A DNA stretch of 64,000 bases from Phytomonas francai (taxonomy: Eukaryota > Euglenozoa > Kinetoplastea > Trypanosomatida > Trypanosomatidae), in contig MJCC01000001.1 in NCBI GenBank assembly GCA_001766655.1, positions 812,614-876,613 of the forward strand. Reading direction: 5' to 3'. Numbering within the stretch: position 1 is the first letter of the stretch; every line of letters begins with the position of its first letter. The position numbers and the translations under genes were made by a program. This document shows, one piece after another, positions 1-10,183 of this stretch. A model generated the notes under the pieces. It had not been told where the DNA came from, did not search any database, and was given only the letters and a program-made list of their open reading frames with translations.

Positions 1-174
1 CGGCGCGAGGTCGACCTCGGCGGGCGCGCGGCAGGGGGGGAGGCGCCTCTCGCGACCGCCCCCCGTCTTCCCCACCGCCGCACCGAACAGCATCTTCTGG
101 CCGCTCACAGATAAGGAGGGGGCCATCGCAGGGGGCCCGGACTTTACCGGTAACGGCGGCTTCTTTTCTTTCAT
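1..174 (-). CDS. 5' part of a gene running off the left edge
   Basis: An ATG at 174 opens a frame of 58 codons that stays open to the window edge, in the direction of the whole left cluster. A second in-frame ATG is at 126. The sequence turns abruptly GC-rich here, as inside many neighbouring coding regions, while DNA upstream of 174 is AT-rich. A pyrimidine stretch lies directly before the ATG at 174. The N-terminus is basic and proline- and glycine-rich, and I recognise no domain. The product cannot be named from this fragment. Confidence 0.5.
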   Translation of the reverse strand, partial: MKEKKPPLPVKSGPPAMAPSLSVSGQKMLFGAAVGKTGGGRERRLPPCRAPAEVDLAP

Positions 175-228
175 GAAGAGAGGGGGTTGTTTGCCTCCTA
201 ATTTGTCCACCAGGAAATATGCTTACTA

Positions 229-262
<34 letters not shown>

Positions 263-1925
263 CCCAGCTCCTCCCTAACCCCAAAAGCTTCAATTGAGGA
301 ACACTAACGGAGTGCGTCGTGAGCTTGGCATTTAATACTTGCTTGGGATTGTACCAACTGGCAGCTAGTTTATTCGTAGACAGAAAAACTTGGGCTTAGC
401 TAACGAAGGAAAAGCGTGTTACAGATCCGTAAAAACTATATTATGGTGGAGTGGATTATTCATGGGTTAACTGTTCTCCATTCTATCAAAAACAAACAAA
501 CTGTAATCGTAATTAATCATCCTTAATTTTCATGCACATGAACGTATTTCACAGTGTGGAAACTGAAAAGCGTGATGGACTAGCACTACCCATGCACAAC
601 CCCCGTACAACTCTTTCCTGTGATCGAAAGATAATCCTCTCATAGGAAATGAAAACATTCCAAAAATGGGATGAACACTTCAAAATAATGCTCCTTTCAA
701 AAAAGTATTCTTGCCTGCGATACTACGTTGTCGGACCATCTATGGAAACACCAAAAAATCGGTATTTAGGGCACCGCAACCACTCTAACGAGGCTTAAAG
801 CGAATATTAAACAAAGCAGATTGGAAAAGCCACGGTTTTATTGTGTTACGCCATTAATAAACAAAAGAGATCATTTGGAATGAAGCTTCTCATTCTGTTT
901 ATCCCTCAAGCTTCAGAAGCCTGTGATTCTTTTCCTTTGCTGCATAACACTCGCAGAAGTAGACCAATAAAGGGCCTCTATCTTCGAATGGTCACACTCA
1001 ACAAAACACAAGCCCATACACACACTGAGAACACTTTCCATTACACTGGCTTCTAAGAAATCCAAAACACTTACTACCCCTATTGACTACGCATTTTCCG
1101 GTGAACAAATTCCATCATTTCCCTTCAGATGCCTTAAGCGAAATGCCATATGTAACCTTCGGAAATCTCAACATACACATCCACTCACACATACAACTCT
1201 TTTACATCGACAGGAGTAAATAAGGTTCTCAGAACGTGCTGTAAATATATTTTTAACGCAATTTACTTTAATTTGAGGAAATAATGAGCTTTATAGCACT
1301 GCTCAATTCATTACATCTTCCCTACAAGTCACATACCAAGAGACCCACTCTCTCGTCTTTCGTAATTGGGCGGAGCTGGGGATTACTTGTAGATTAATGC
1401 GGAAGTAAGGTATGCTTTCTTTACTTAATGAGTCCCCATACGGTGGAATCCACCATTTATCATATTGAAAGATATCTATTCGTTCTACATCAGCGAGGTA
1501 GACGCGAGCGAAAATAGTCCTTTTATACACATAAGAAGCTCCGCATAACCTTTACAGCGGCCTAGGTAAGAGAAGAGTTAAAGGTGATTTCAAAGACGAT
1601 TACTTATCCAATATCATAAGGATCGTCAGAAGCGAATTCTCCATCAAGAAAAAAATGAATAAAATTTGCTACAACCCTTCCTTTTTACAGTTAAGAAAGA
1701 ATTAGCAACCAAAACTCATAAGAGAAAGCGATAAAAAATGATCCAGTAACAGCACAAATGCTGCAAAATTGTACAAATAAGTCACTCCACTTTTTTTCAT
1801 TAACTTTTCATTCTGTACGCCTTCAAATTAAAAAAAGAAAACCTTTCAATAGAAAACGAATAAGTATGACGCGTTTAACTCTCTATTTGCGTGTGTGTTT
1901 TACAGTTTTAAATAAGAATAGCATC
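175..1925. other. AT-rich intergenic stretch, no supported gene
   Basis: No ATG-started frame here looks coding. A minus-strand frame is stop-free at about 1303-1552 and has an amino-acid mix unusual for AT-rich spacer, but it lacks an ATG. It may be a worn gene remnant. Otherwise only a TA repeat and A/T runs are visible. Confidence 0.5.
232..260. repeat. (TA)n microsatellite
   Basis: About 14 uninterrupted TA units. Similar TA tracts occur at about 15,535-15,552, 26,053-26,086 and 63,228-63,259, all in spacers. Confidence 0.9.
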
Positions 1926-3296
1926 TCAGCAGTACGGTTCGATGAACATCGCATTCGTTCGCTTTACCTCAGCAAGCAAAGCAAGCCGCTGGTCTGCTGA
2001 TAAGCAAAGCTCATCACCACGGCTTACGGAGGGCGGTAAGAGGCTGGAATTGCGTGTCTTTTCAGGCTGAACGTCACCCTCTCCCCCACTTCCAGATAAA
2101 TTTTCTCGCGAAGAAATCCTTCCTACAGAAGAATTATTGATTGCCATCTGGGGTAAAGAAGACGGTAATGGCAGCCACAAGCTCTGCAAGGATGTAGACG
2201 ACGGTACGCACCACCTCTCTCCGGCTACGGTGTCGTACGGGGCTTTAACCCCTACTTTTCCGGTTTCTCTTTTTCCATCGGCAGCCCTTCCGTCGGGGGA
2301 TGTCTCTTTCATGATTTCACCCCTAGTTGACAGAAAGGATGCAAGAAGATCCCGCTCAGAAACCTGCATTAACCACGAGGTAAAATACCGTGCACAGCTC
2401 CGCGTAAGAAATGCATCGCCTAAGTAATCCGCCGCGGTGATAAGCTCCAGAAGACGTTCCTGCTCTATGGCAGATAAAGTCAACGTTGAAGTATAAAGGT
2501 CATCGGCGCATTTGTAAAGTAAACAGTACGATGCCATACGCCTTGAACTGTCCTCTCTTCCTTGAAGAAGAACTACGTTTTCGAGAAAGAAGACGATTAG
2601 CGAATCCCAGGTCTCATCCTCCGTACCGAGTGAGGGAGAAAAAGGAGCAGGAAAAGGCGGAAGATCGGAAAAGGTGGAGAGAGGAGAAGTGGAGATCGAG
2701 TGATGAAACGCGCTGCTGTCATTACGGATAATAGTCGCTCCGTCCTCATGTCGCTGCCATCCTCGGGAATCGATAGAAGCATTCTCTATATTAAGCGTCG
2801 TCCTAGCGGTTTCATTGCCTTCAAAATCCTCCTCCCCATCTACGCTCTCAGTAGATGGCGTGGTAGAGGAATCAACAGAAAGGGTGAACCCCCGCCTTGC
2901 CTCCATTTCCAAGGGCAAATTCGAGAGTGATAACGGCTCCTCCGGAATCAAATGCTCACTCCTCGACGAATCCTCTCCAAAAGAACTTTCCCAACGCTCT
3001 CCTCCTGTCGCCCCTCGTTCACCTTCATTTTCTCTTTCACACACGTGCGTGGGGCGCTTTTTGAGCATTCTTTCCTCTTCCTGGAACTCTGCCAAAAGGC
3101 GCGTCGTCCAATCGCAGTAGACGAGGTACGCCACGTACCACCGCAAAGCCTCCGCGCGGGCTACTGGGACGATTCCCTCGATCAGCCCCGCGGATAACGC
3201 AGATTCTAAGAAAATCGAACGACAAAGAGTCGATTCCGCAAGCGGAGGCAGCTCCACGCAGATGCCCTCTAAGGAAATAAAGGAAAAAGTGCTCAT
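1926..3296 (-). CDS. Skp1-like (BTB/POZ-fold) protein with a large insertion
   Basis: This 456-residue frame starts at an ATG. Residues 1-70 resemble the first half of Skp1 (LEGICVELPP, then a helix ending VAYLVYCDW). Residues about 255-320 resemble the second half (LLELITAADYLGDAFLTRSC, then helices as in the F-box-binding end). Between them lie about 185 Ser/Glu-rich residues with no visible fold, and another low-complexity tail follows. Skp1 is normally about 160 residues and links F-box proteins to cullin ligases. That role here is inference. The alternative is a generic BTB protein. The split of the domain by a long insert is odd, but the frame is open throughout. Confidence 0.5.
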   Translation of the reverse strand: MSTFSFISLEGICVELPPLAESTLCRSIFLESALSAGLIEGIVPVARAEALRWYVAYLVYCDWTTRLLAEFQEEERMLKKRPTHVCERENEGERGATGGERWESSFGEDSSRSEHLIPEEPLSLSNLPLEMEARRGFTLSVDSSTTPSTESVDGEEDFEGNETARTTLNIENASIDSRGWQRHEDGATIIRNDSSAFHHSISTSPLSTFSDLPPFPAPFSPSLGTEDETWDSLIVFFLENVVLLQGREDSSRRMASYCLLYKCADDLYTSTLTLSAIEQERLLELITAADYLGDAFLTRSCARYFTSWLMQVSERDLLASFLSTRGEIMKETSPDGRAADGKRETGKVGVKAPYDTVAGERWCVPSSTSLQSLWLPLPSSLPQMAINNSSVGRISSRENLSGSGGEGDVQPEKTRNSSLLPPSVSRGDELCLSADQRLALLAEVKRTNAMFIEPYC

Positions 3297-3869
3297 TTAT
3301 CTTCTCTTTTTCCCCGTTTTGGGGGAAAAATAAGAGGAAAGAGAGGTGAATTGTGTGGGTAGAGGTCCTTGTTTGTTTAAGGGTAAGCTACGTCGACAGC
3401 TCTTTACTCTCTTTTTCCTTTTTTAAAACAACTAAAGTTGTGTAATTGATCAAATGGTCTAGATTAAATATAACATGAAAATACGATCAGATCTAAAAAT
3501 GTGATAGCTAGTAATCTATTGGATATCTTTTTACAGTTCCTTATCCCCCCTTCGGATCCCTCAAAATGCAAACAAAATGTAATAGAAAGATAAGTCAACA
3601 ATAGAAAGAGTCATAAACACACATAAAGTGATGCATGATTAAATAATGGAACAGCATACATATCTTATAAATTATTAGTCGTAGTGCACACAAATGAAAA
3701 CAGCGTCAGACCTCTTTGATGTGATAATAAAGGTATCTACTAACCCTTTTATAACGCAAAAAAGAAAAGGTATGCGAATGCAAATTATCCCCTTTCTTCT
3801 CCTCTCCCTCCTCCTTTAAATACTGAAAATATCTGACATCGTCTAAATCATCGATATGGTAATAAATGA
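3297..3869. other. Intergenic spacer
   Basis: AT-rich, with no frame that looks coding. It includes pyrimidine-rich tracts on the minus strand that could serve RNA processing of the flanking minus-strand genes. Confidence 0.5.
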
Positions 3870-5438
3870 TTAACTCAGTGGTCCTATTTTTTGGTGACTA
3901 GCGGATAACTTTGAATGGGAAGAAATACTCATCGAATTCCCCTTCGGTAAATCCAGTACCGTGGCGTCGTACGTGAGACCTCGCAACAAAGGTCCCCACG
4001 ATGGTTTATACTTTGGAGGCGTATAAGTTGGCAGTATTTGCTCTTCATCATCTTCTTTATCAACTTCATTTTCTTGTATATCCATGCCGTCCGTATCCGC
4101 GCAGGCATCATGAACGACGAAAAAACGCATGAGCTGTTCTGCACAGGTGGATAATGATTCCGAATCCTGCGTGAGGAGGGGAGAGGGGTCTGGCGAGGTC
4201 GGTTCTGGCTTACGCACCGGGACCGCCGATAGGGGGTTTGAAATGTAGGATTTCCTTTCAAAGGCTTTCGAAGCCATATCTGCCTGAAACTGCAGCCAAA
4301 CGGGCGTTCCTTCGTGTAAGATACGCTGTAAAACTCCATGAACGAGCTCCGAAATCAAATTTTCGATCGCGTGTGAGGCTAAAACGTGCAAAACGAGGGT
4401 CTCCGCGACCTCTTTGTTGGGTACGCTACGAGGGCGATTACGGCGTTGAAATTGGCAAAGTTCCCCGATACAGCTGAGCAACACCAACGCCTTGCCATCC
4501 AAAAATACACTCCGCGAGGCCTTCCGATCCTTCCTTTCGTCCTGCAAAAAGGTGGGATCGCTAAGACTATTATATTCTTCTTCTTTTGACCCGTCATTGG
4601 CATCCTGCTGCCTAGCAGCGACTACGCGCTCCATTTGGACATCCTCATAAAGCCTCGCGAGGTGGCGAGGGGATAAGACGTAGATTACAATCGCCTCCAA
4701 CTCTGCCGCGCTTGCGGAGGGGATTAAACGCGCGACGCGATTAACCGTCTCCTCTCGCGCATACCCGTCTCCCACGAGCCCGTACCGCACGAACCCCTCG
4801 CTCACAACGGTCACCTCCTCCCCCGCCCCTCCTGTTTGACCCCCCTTGTTGGCGGTCTTTTCGCACGCGCCTCGGACGGTGAACGGGAGCCCCTCGCGCA
4901 GCGCGCCCCTCTCGGCGAGGTGCAGGAGCGTGGAGCCGAGCCTTCCCCGCCGCCGCCGCTCCTTTTCCCAGACCTCCCTATCAACCTGGTCAAAGTCGAA
5001 GCCGAGGTGTTTGGAAAGGTGGGCCGCGATGGCGGCGGCGCGGTCCGGGGCGGCGAAGGCGCGGCAAACCGCGACCCGCGCGACGTGCGCCGGCAGCCCC
5101 GCGTGCTCCCGCCAGTCCCGGAAGGGGCAGTCGCAGAGCGCGCAGACGCCCCGCGTGCGGTCTGTCACAGACAACTCGCGCGACACCAACGAGGACGAGG
5201 GGAAAGGGGGGGACGACGAGGGTAAAGGAGAGGACGAGGGGAAAGGGGGGGACGACGAGGGGAAAGGGGGGGACGACGAGGGGAAAGGGGGGGACGACGC
5301 CGTCTGTGACGAAGAAGGCCGGAAGGCGAGGGAAAGGAGGGGGGGGAGGCACGGCGTCAGGGGGGACCGCCCCCCCCCAATCGAACAGCCGCTCGCACAC
5401 GCCACCGTGGCTCTGCCACGGCGAAAGAGAAGATGCAT
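3870..5438 (-). CDS. Probable mitochondrial zinc-finger protein with PPFPSSS repeats
   Basis: The start is the ATG at 5438; an in-frame extension beyond it begins with TTG, not ATG. The 523-residue product opens MHLLFRRGRATVACASG, a basic, Ser/Ala-rich N-terminus like a mitochondrial presequence. Residues 50-83 are five tandem PPFPSSS units (one shortened to PLPSSS). Next comes a Cys2-His2-like motif, C99-x2-C102-x9-H112-x5-H118 with Trp109. The rest is helical with no recognised domain and an acidic stretch near the C-terminus. Zinc-finger proteins of this kind occur in kinetoplastid mitochondrial ribosomes and RNA-editing complexes. A role there is only inference. Confidence 0.6.
   Translation of the reverse strand: MHLLFRRGRATVACASGCSIGGGRSPLTPCLPPLLSLAFRPSSSQTASSPPFPSSSPPFPSSSPPFPSSSPLPSSSPPFPSSSLVSRELSVTDRTRGVCALCDCPFRDWREHAGLPAHVARVAVCRAFAAPDRAAAIAAHLSKHLGFDFDQVDREVWEKERRRRGRLGSTLLHLAERGALREGLPFTVRGACEKTANKGGQTGGAGEEVTVVSEGFVRYGLVGDGYAREETVNRVARLIPSASAAELEAIVIYVLSPRHLARLYEDVQMERVVAARQQDANDGSKEEEYNSLSDPTFLQDERKDRKASRSVFLDGKALVLLSCIGELCQFQRRNRPRSVPNKEVAETLVLHVLASHAIENLISELVHGVLQRILHEGTPVWLQFQADMASKAFERKSYISNPLSAVPVRKPEPTSPDPSPLLTQDSESLSTCAEQLMRFFVVHDACADTDGMDIQENEVDKEDDEEQILPTYTPPKYKPSWGPLLRGLTYDATVLDLPKGNSMSISSHSKLSASHQKIGPLS
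5190..5291 (-). repeat. 21-nt tandem repeat encoding PPFPSSS
   Basis: Five in-frame units, four of 21 nt and one of 18 nt, lie inside the coding region just after the putative presequence. The near-identical DNA copies suggest recent expansion. Strand asymmetry is strong: G/A-rich on plus, C/T-rich on minus. Confidence 0.9.
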
Positions 5439-6092
5439 CGGAGAGCGCAAAATGGTCCTTTGGAACGGCTGAAAAGGAAATGATATGACACCTCATTAAA
5501 AAAAAGAAAAGATGAAGGGAAGGTGGAGGAAAAAGGATGCAACGTGTACACGCAAAATAAATCAAATACACATTTCGCAAAGAAATAAAGTCTGTATATC
5601 ATTTTTCTGTTTTCCGTTTTCCATTGATGTCTACCCATCTAAATTGATAAAATAAAAAAATCGTAAAAATCAAATAAGGTCTGAAGTGTCATATACGTAA
5701 TTATAATATTTGAATATAAGTATGACGTTACCTGTGGGTAACAGATAAACTGCATCTTTTCCTACACTTCTACTTGATAAAAAAGGCTAAAATGGTAACA
5801 AGCGAGAACTGCTTTTAATGTCTATATATATATAATGAAAAAGTACATAAAAGTAGCATTCTTGAAAATGGAGCAAAATTTATAACTATCTAAAGGAGAA
5901 CCCCAATATATAATAATGATAAGGGAAAAGAACGAAACTATTGCATAATTAGAAACAACATAAAATTTTTGTCTATTTATTCCTTTTTGAATTTTGACAC
6001 AAAATATAAAATATAGACACTTCTCATACCTTGCGCACGCCATTCACTACCGTACAAAACTTTTATTTGCTAATACGTTCGATTTTAGTTTC
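5439..6092. other. Intergenic spacer
   Basis: AT-rich with A/T runs. No frame looks coding. Confidence 0.5.
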
Positions 6093-6557
6093 TTACTTCT
6101 TCGCGACGATCTTCTTCTTCTTGTAGAAACGATAGGCGCCATGGGCTATGCAAGCAATCACCAGTGCCGCGGCGGCGATTTTCGCACCCTTAATAACAGA
6201 TTTGTAGCATTTGTCATCATTCGAATTTGCGTTGAGCAAATTCTGATTGGATTTTCCACTTTTTAGACCGAAAAGTCCTTTATCTTTGCTGGAAATGTTG
6301 TCCGAAACTTCTTTCAGATTGGTTGCTGTCGAGCTTAGAATGTCACTTCCTTTGTCTGTTGCTTTAGCGGATAAACTCTTCGTGGTTTCTTTTTTGGTGC
6401 CGTAGATCTTATTCACCACGTTACTCACGCTCTGTGTAACATTATTCGTCAATTCGCAAAGCATTCCCTTTCCACATTCCACACCACACCCCACACTCGT
6501 GCAAAATTTATCGAAATAAGAAACTGGTGCGGATTGGTTGTCAATGATTTCTTTCAT
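6093..6557 (-). CDS. Small protein with one C-terminal membrane segment
   Basis: This 154-residue frame has an ATG start. The middle is polar and Ser/Lys/Asn-rich (about 40-110). A hydrophobic segment follows at about 126-143 (AKIAAAALVIACIAHGAYRF). The protein ends in a lysine-rich tail (KKKKIVAKK). The layout suggests a tail-anchored protein with most of the chain in the cytosol. A Cys cluster (CTSVGCGVECGKGMLC) lies at residues 19-34. I recognise no family. The compact frame, direction and clean ends support a real gene. Confidence 0.6.
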   Translation of the reverse strand: MKEIIDNQSAPVSYFDKFCTSVGCGVECGKGMLCELTNNVTQSVSNVVNKIYGTKKETTKSLSAKATDKGSDILSSTATNLKEVSDNISSKDKGLFGLKSGKSNQNLLNANSNDDKCYKSVIKGAKIAAAALVIACIAHGAYRFYKKKKIVAKK

Positions 6558-7018
6558 TTTTCTTTTCTTTTCGTGTGTAATCCAAAATTAGAAACCCGTT
6601 TGCTTTTAGATAATGTGTATAGTTATATAAGCGTTGTTTTTGTTGTCTTTTCTTCTCGTATGTGTATATATTGCTTGGGGATAGAATCTAATTTTTTTTT
6701 GTTCGGGGGGTTACAGACAAAAGAAAAAAGAGATTTTTTTTAAGGACTCCCACCGCTATGCCATTTCTACAGTATTTAAAGAGTAGAGACAACAAAACAT
6801 GTACAAGCGTCTTTTTTTTAAATAAATTAGAAATACAAAACAAAAATGATACACATAGCTTCATTTATAACAACGCGCACGCAATACCACCATATGAAGA
6901 AGGGTAAAAAGAAGGAGGGAGAGTGGTATATGCGGTGCTAGCTAAAGGGTAATTTTCTACCTCTCCCCCCATTCCCCTCTTTTTTTACCTCCCTTTTAGG
7001 AGGAAGTGGTTTCTTTCT
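6558..7018. other. Intergenic spacer
   Basis: AT-rich, with several pyrimidine tracts. No gene seen. Confidence 0.5.
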
Positions 7019-7270
7019 TCACGCCTTCGGGGTCTTGAAGTGGTTCGCGATGCGGCGGTTCACGACCTTCAGGTAGCGGCACCTTCCCGTCCCCGTTCGT
7101 CGTCGTTTGATCGCCTTGACCGACCAGTTATAGCGTCTTCGGCTCGGCCGGGGGTAGGCGCAGGCCGCGCACCGCTCCCACTGCACGTGGTAGGCATTGC
7201 GACCACAGCGGCGGCATAGGATGTGGGTGCGCCCGTGGCGCTGCCCCATTGAGGTCGTCCCTTTCGTCAT
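7019..7270 (-). CDS. RPL37: 60S ribosomal protein eL37
   Basis: This 83-residue protein opens with MTKGTTSMGQRHGRTHILC. It has the eL37 zinc ribbon C19-x2-C22 and C34-x2-C37, then the basic RRYNWSVKAIKRRRTGTGR segment that packs on large-subunit rRNA. The length is slightly below the 85-97 residues usual for eL37. It is a structural component of the cytosolic large subunit. The frame is uninterrupted and GC-rich within AT-rich flanks. I have no doubt about the family. Confidence 0.95.
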   Translation of the reverse strand: MTKGTTSMGQRHGRTHILCRRCGRNAYHVQWERCAACAYPRPSRRRYNWSVKAIKRRRTGTGRCRYLKVVNRRIANHFKTPKA

Positions 7271-7499
7271 CTCTTTTGGATTTTAAATGATAATACTAAT
7301 TTAAAAAGAAAAGAGAGCTAATGAAGCTATACTTTTTTTTTTTTAAAGGAGACGCAAGAGTTTGGGTGGGAGGAAGAGAGGATAAACGGAGGTCTCCTTT
7401 TTTTTGACGAAGCATAACCCTCTCCACGGGCAGTGAAGATGACATACATAATATTATATTTTCCCTTTTTCTCCTTTTTTTGTGTGATTTCACGAATGG

Positions 7500-9359
7500 T
7501 CACTTTCTCGTTTGAACACAAACCCAATGCTGTGGCTCCCCTGACGACAAAGAATCTCCAGCGCGGTGCATGGAATCCCCTTCCTCTCCTTCACTTGTTC
7601 CTCTCCCTTCTTTCTTTATCATGGTATCATCAAGGGTGTATGGAAGATGCCAAGCCCTTGTTTCGCTATTAAACTGGATGCATCGCGTAAAAGGCGATGG
7701 CCACTCCCAGCGTAACTCTGTATGCTTTCCATCTTTACTATCACTATTTTCATCATGGACGCGCGCGCAGCTAAAAGTAATCCGATGACGCTCCCGCCAG
7801 CGCGTAAAGTATCGCGGACTGAGCAGCGAGAAGTGGTGATCTCGCATTAGGTCGTTCGTGAGCACGTATACGGATTCCATAGGTCCTTCCATGGGCACGT
7901 TAGGTTTAGCTCCGCTTCCGTACGCGTAATTCTCCGAATGGGGCGCATCCGTTGGCATCGTATTCTCGATTGCACCGTACAACCAGCATAGATCATCATT
8001 CAACCCAGAAGGGGTGCAGTAAAGCCATCCTTGTCGCCGCCATTCCTCTAGCCAACGGCGTTCTGCTTCTTCCAAGGGAGCTTTTGCTTCGCAATGCCGC
8101 TCCTGTAAAACAACGAGGGGGCGACGGAAGGAAAACTGTTTCAATGCGATTTGAAGGGCCTGATGAATGATTTCAAAGTTCACAGGAACGTCGATGGCCC
8201 CTCCAGTCTTGCAGTGGAGCTCAAAATTGAGATCCCGCGCAGTTATTTGACTTTCTGCCATCCCCGACTGTCTTAAAAGCCGCCTTTTTGCCAAATGATA
8301 CCAACTGGAGAGACCGTAGTAGCCTAAATTCGCGCCATCGATAAAAAGGTCAATCGGATCCTTTGCTAAGGCGCGCTGTGCGAGATAGCGGCGCCAGGTT
8401 TCGAACCCAACACGCGCGCGAGGCTGACGGCAGCGCTGCGGAATTACTTTTTCGCGTAGCTCCTTCAGCAGCACCGCGCGATCGCTCGCCGGGAAAGGGT
8501 ACCCGCGTAAAAGCCCTTTGCACAAAGAGCAAGACACCGCAGTCGGCATCCCCTCCTTGAGCTTACAGAAATGTATTTGAACCTTGTGTAGCTCGCAGCA
8601 GTTGCCGTTTTGTGCGCACCACGGCGCTAACACCTCTTCTACCATCGCTTCCGAAACCTCCGAAATGGATTCCTGCATTGTGGAAAGAATACGATGCAAG
8701 GTAGATAAAGGCTCACCAATAGAAACGCAAAATCGGCCTAAAAAGACATAATCCTCACAGGAAAGTTCAATTCGCCGCTCCACACAAGCCTCAAAGATGG
8801 AAAACACCAAAGCTCGCTGCCTTTCTGCAACTAAACCCTCCTGACGACAACAGTATTGTAAAAAAACAGAAGCCGTACGCCGCTTTAGCATTCCTTCCTG
8901 AAGAAGATACGAAAAAAGATGCATAGCTTCGGTAAACTCACCAATATTACAATGTAATCGTAAGATAAGCGCCAAAACGTTTTCTTCCTTTTTCCAGTGT
9001 TCATCCGGTACGTGCAGACGAACCATTGAAACAAGTTGCAATCCCAAACTTTCTTTCTTTTCGCGTTCACACAGAAAAAGGGCTGAGGAAAGTGCATCCC
9101 AAAAGCCTACGAGTGGTTCTTTTTTTATTTTGTGCAAATCCTGTCCTTTCAAAAGAGGAGAAAGATGCGAGAATACGTATTTTCGTATTGTCAAAGCTGC
9201 TGCTTCTGCATTCCCGTCACGAGTTAAAACCCCCACACGTCGTCGTAGAATTTCCGCAGGAGACGGTATCTTTCCTTGGTGATTGCGTAAAGTAACAGTA
9301 ATGAAATCCCTGCAACAGAAAGATCGCAACAACACAGCATGAACGAGAGCTTTACGCAT
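7500..9359 (-). CDS. PRORP: Protein-only RNase P (PRORP)
   Basis: This 619-residue protein has an N-terminal helical repeat region (about 50-260, PPR-like) and a split zinc site: CSLCKG near 271, WHLP near 569 and WVC near 614. The metallonuclease (NYN) domain sits between them. It shows IDGANLGYYG, LNDDLCWLYG with the paired catalytic aspartates, and LTNDLMRDHHF. These are the diagnostic PRORP motifs. PRORP cuts the 5' leader from precursor tRNAs without an RNA subunit. Kinetoplastids are known to use nuclear and mitochondrial forms. The N-terminus (MRKALVHAVLLRSFCCRDF) is basic and hydrophobic, which hints at the mitochondrial form, but this is not certain. Confidence 0.9.
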   Translation of the reverse strand: MRKALVHAVLLRSFCCRDFITVTLRNHQGKIPSPAEILRRRVGVLTRDGNAEAAALTIRKYVFSHLSPLLKGQDLHKIKKEPLVGFWDALSSALFLCEREKKESLGLQLVSMVRLHVPDEHWKKEENVLALILRLHCNIGEFTEAMHLFSYLLQEGMLKRRTASVFLQYCCRQEGLVAERQRALVFSIFEACVERRIELSCEDYVFLGRFCVSIGEPLSTLHRILSTMQESISEVSEAMVEEVLAPWCAQNGNCCELHKVQIHFCKLKEGMPTAVSCSLCKGLLRGYPFPASDRAVLLKELREKVIPQRCRQPRARVGFETWRRYLAQRALAKDPIDLFIDGANLGYYGLSSWYHLAKRRLLRQSGMAESQITARDLNFELHCKTGGAIDVPVNFEIIHQALQIALKQFSFRRPLVVLQERHCEAKAPLEEAERRWLEEWRRQGWLYCTPSGLNDDLCWLYGAIENTMPTDAPHSENYAYGSGAKPNVPMEGPMESVYVLTNDLMRDHHFSLLSPRYFTRWRERHRITFSCARVHDENSDSKDGKHTELRWEWPSPFTRCIQFNSETRAWHLPYTLDDTMIKKEGRGTSEGEEGDSMHRAGDSLSSGEPQHWVCVQTRK

Positions 9360-10032
9360 TTACAGTGGATCTAAGCACATGCGTATGCGTGTGTATGCGT
9401 GCGTGTAAATCTAAAATACTTCTGGATTTGGCAGGAATCTACCATACCTTATCAAAATAGGATCCTCAAGAGAGAAAAAGGCAAAACCAAAAAAAGACAA
9501 TCATAATAAGAAGAACAATACCATCGAAGACATCTATCAACCGATACTTTTCAAATAATAATAATAATAAAGATAATACAAATAATTTTGGCAAGTTCAT
9601 TGAATTTCTTCATTTAAAGCACTCATCCAAACATTACACAAATATTAAAAACCTTTTCTTTTTTAGAAATAAAACTTTAAACCATAAGTAAATACCCTAA
9701 GATATTGGATTTTATGAGATGTAGGTTGCACTTCTTGACGGGTTCACCCATTTTATTATTTTCCAAAGTCTGCTATACAGAACATAGTTGAACGATTTAT
9801 TAATTTTTTTTTCCTCCCGCTCACTACTAAAGTATGAGATATTTTTTCCTCACTTTAATTTTTCTCCGATCACTTTATTAACATAATCATTTATCTATTA
9901 TCTCATCGGGTGAGCAGGCATATCCCCTTTCCTCGCCAAGTTGGTTGACCTCATTCCAGAATCTCCTTTTTAAAAAAAGTTGTAAACTTATAGTTGACCG
10001 GGTGAAAATAAAAAAAATCAAGCACAAAACTG

Positions 10033-10063
<31 letters not shown>

Positions 10064-10183
10064 GATATATTTTTTTAAAAACTCCTCTTAAACCTTCATT
10101 TTCTTTTCTTTCCCCCCTTTTATATATATCGATTCCCTTTTTGCAAATGTCTCTATACTTTACCATACGTATTCCTCCTCGTA
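9360..10183. other. Intergenic spacer
   Basis: Strongly AT-rich. It holds an (AAT)n tract at about 10,032-10,063. No gene seen. Confidence 0.5.
10032..10063. repeat. (AAT)n microsatellite
   Basis: About ten ATA/AAT units in a spacer, just downstream of the RRM gene in its transcription direction. Confidence 0.9.

Noticed and set aside
233..260. CRISPR-like or telomeric repeats
   Set aside because: All repeats seen are simple microsatellites. There are no spacer-repeat arrays and no TTAGGG runs.
841..1056. A 71-codon plus-strand frame
   Set aside because: It begins with TTG, runs against the cluster and has no protein-like features.
5438..5450. Upstream extension of the zinc-finger gene to 5450
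   Set aside because: That start is TTG. The first ATG is at 5438 and gives a presequence-like start.
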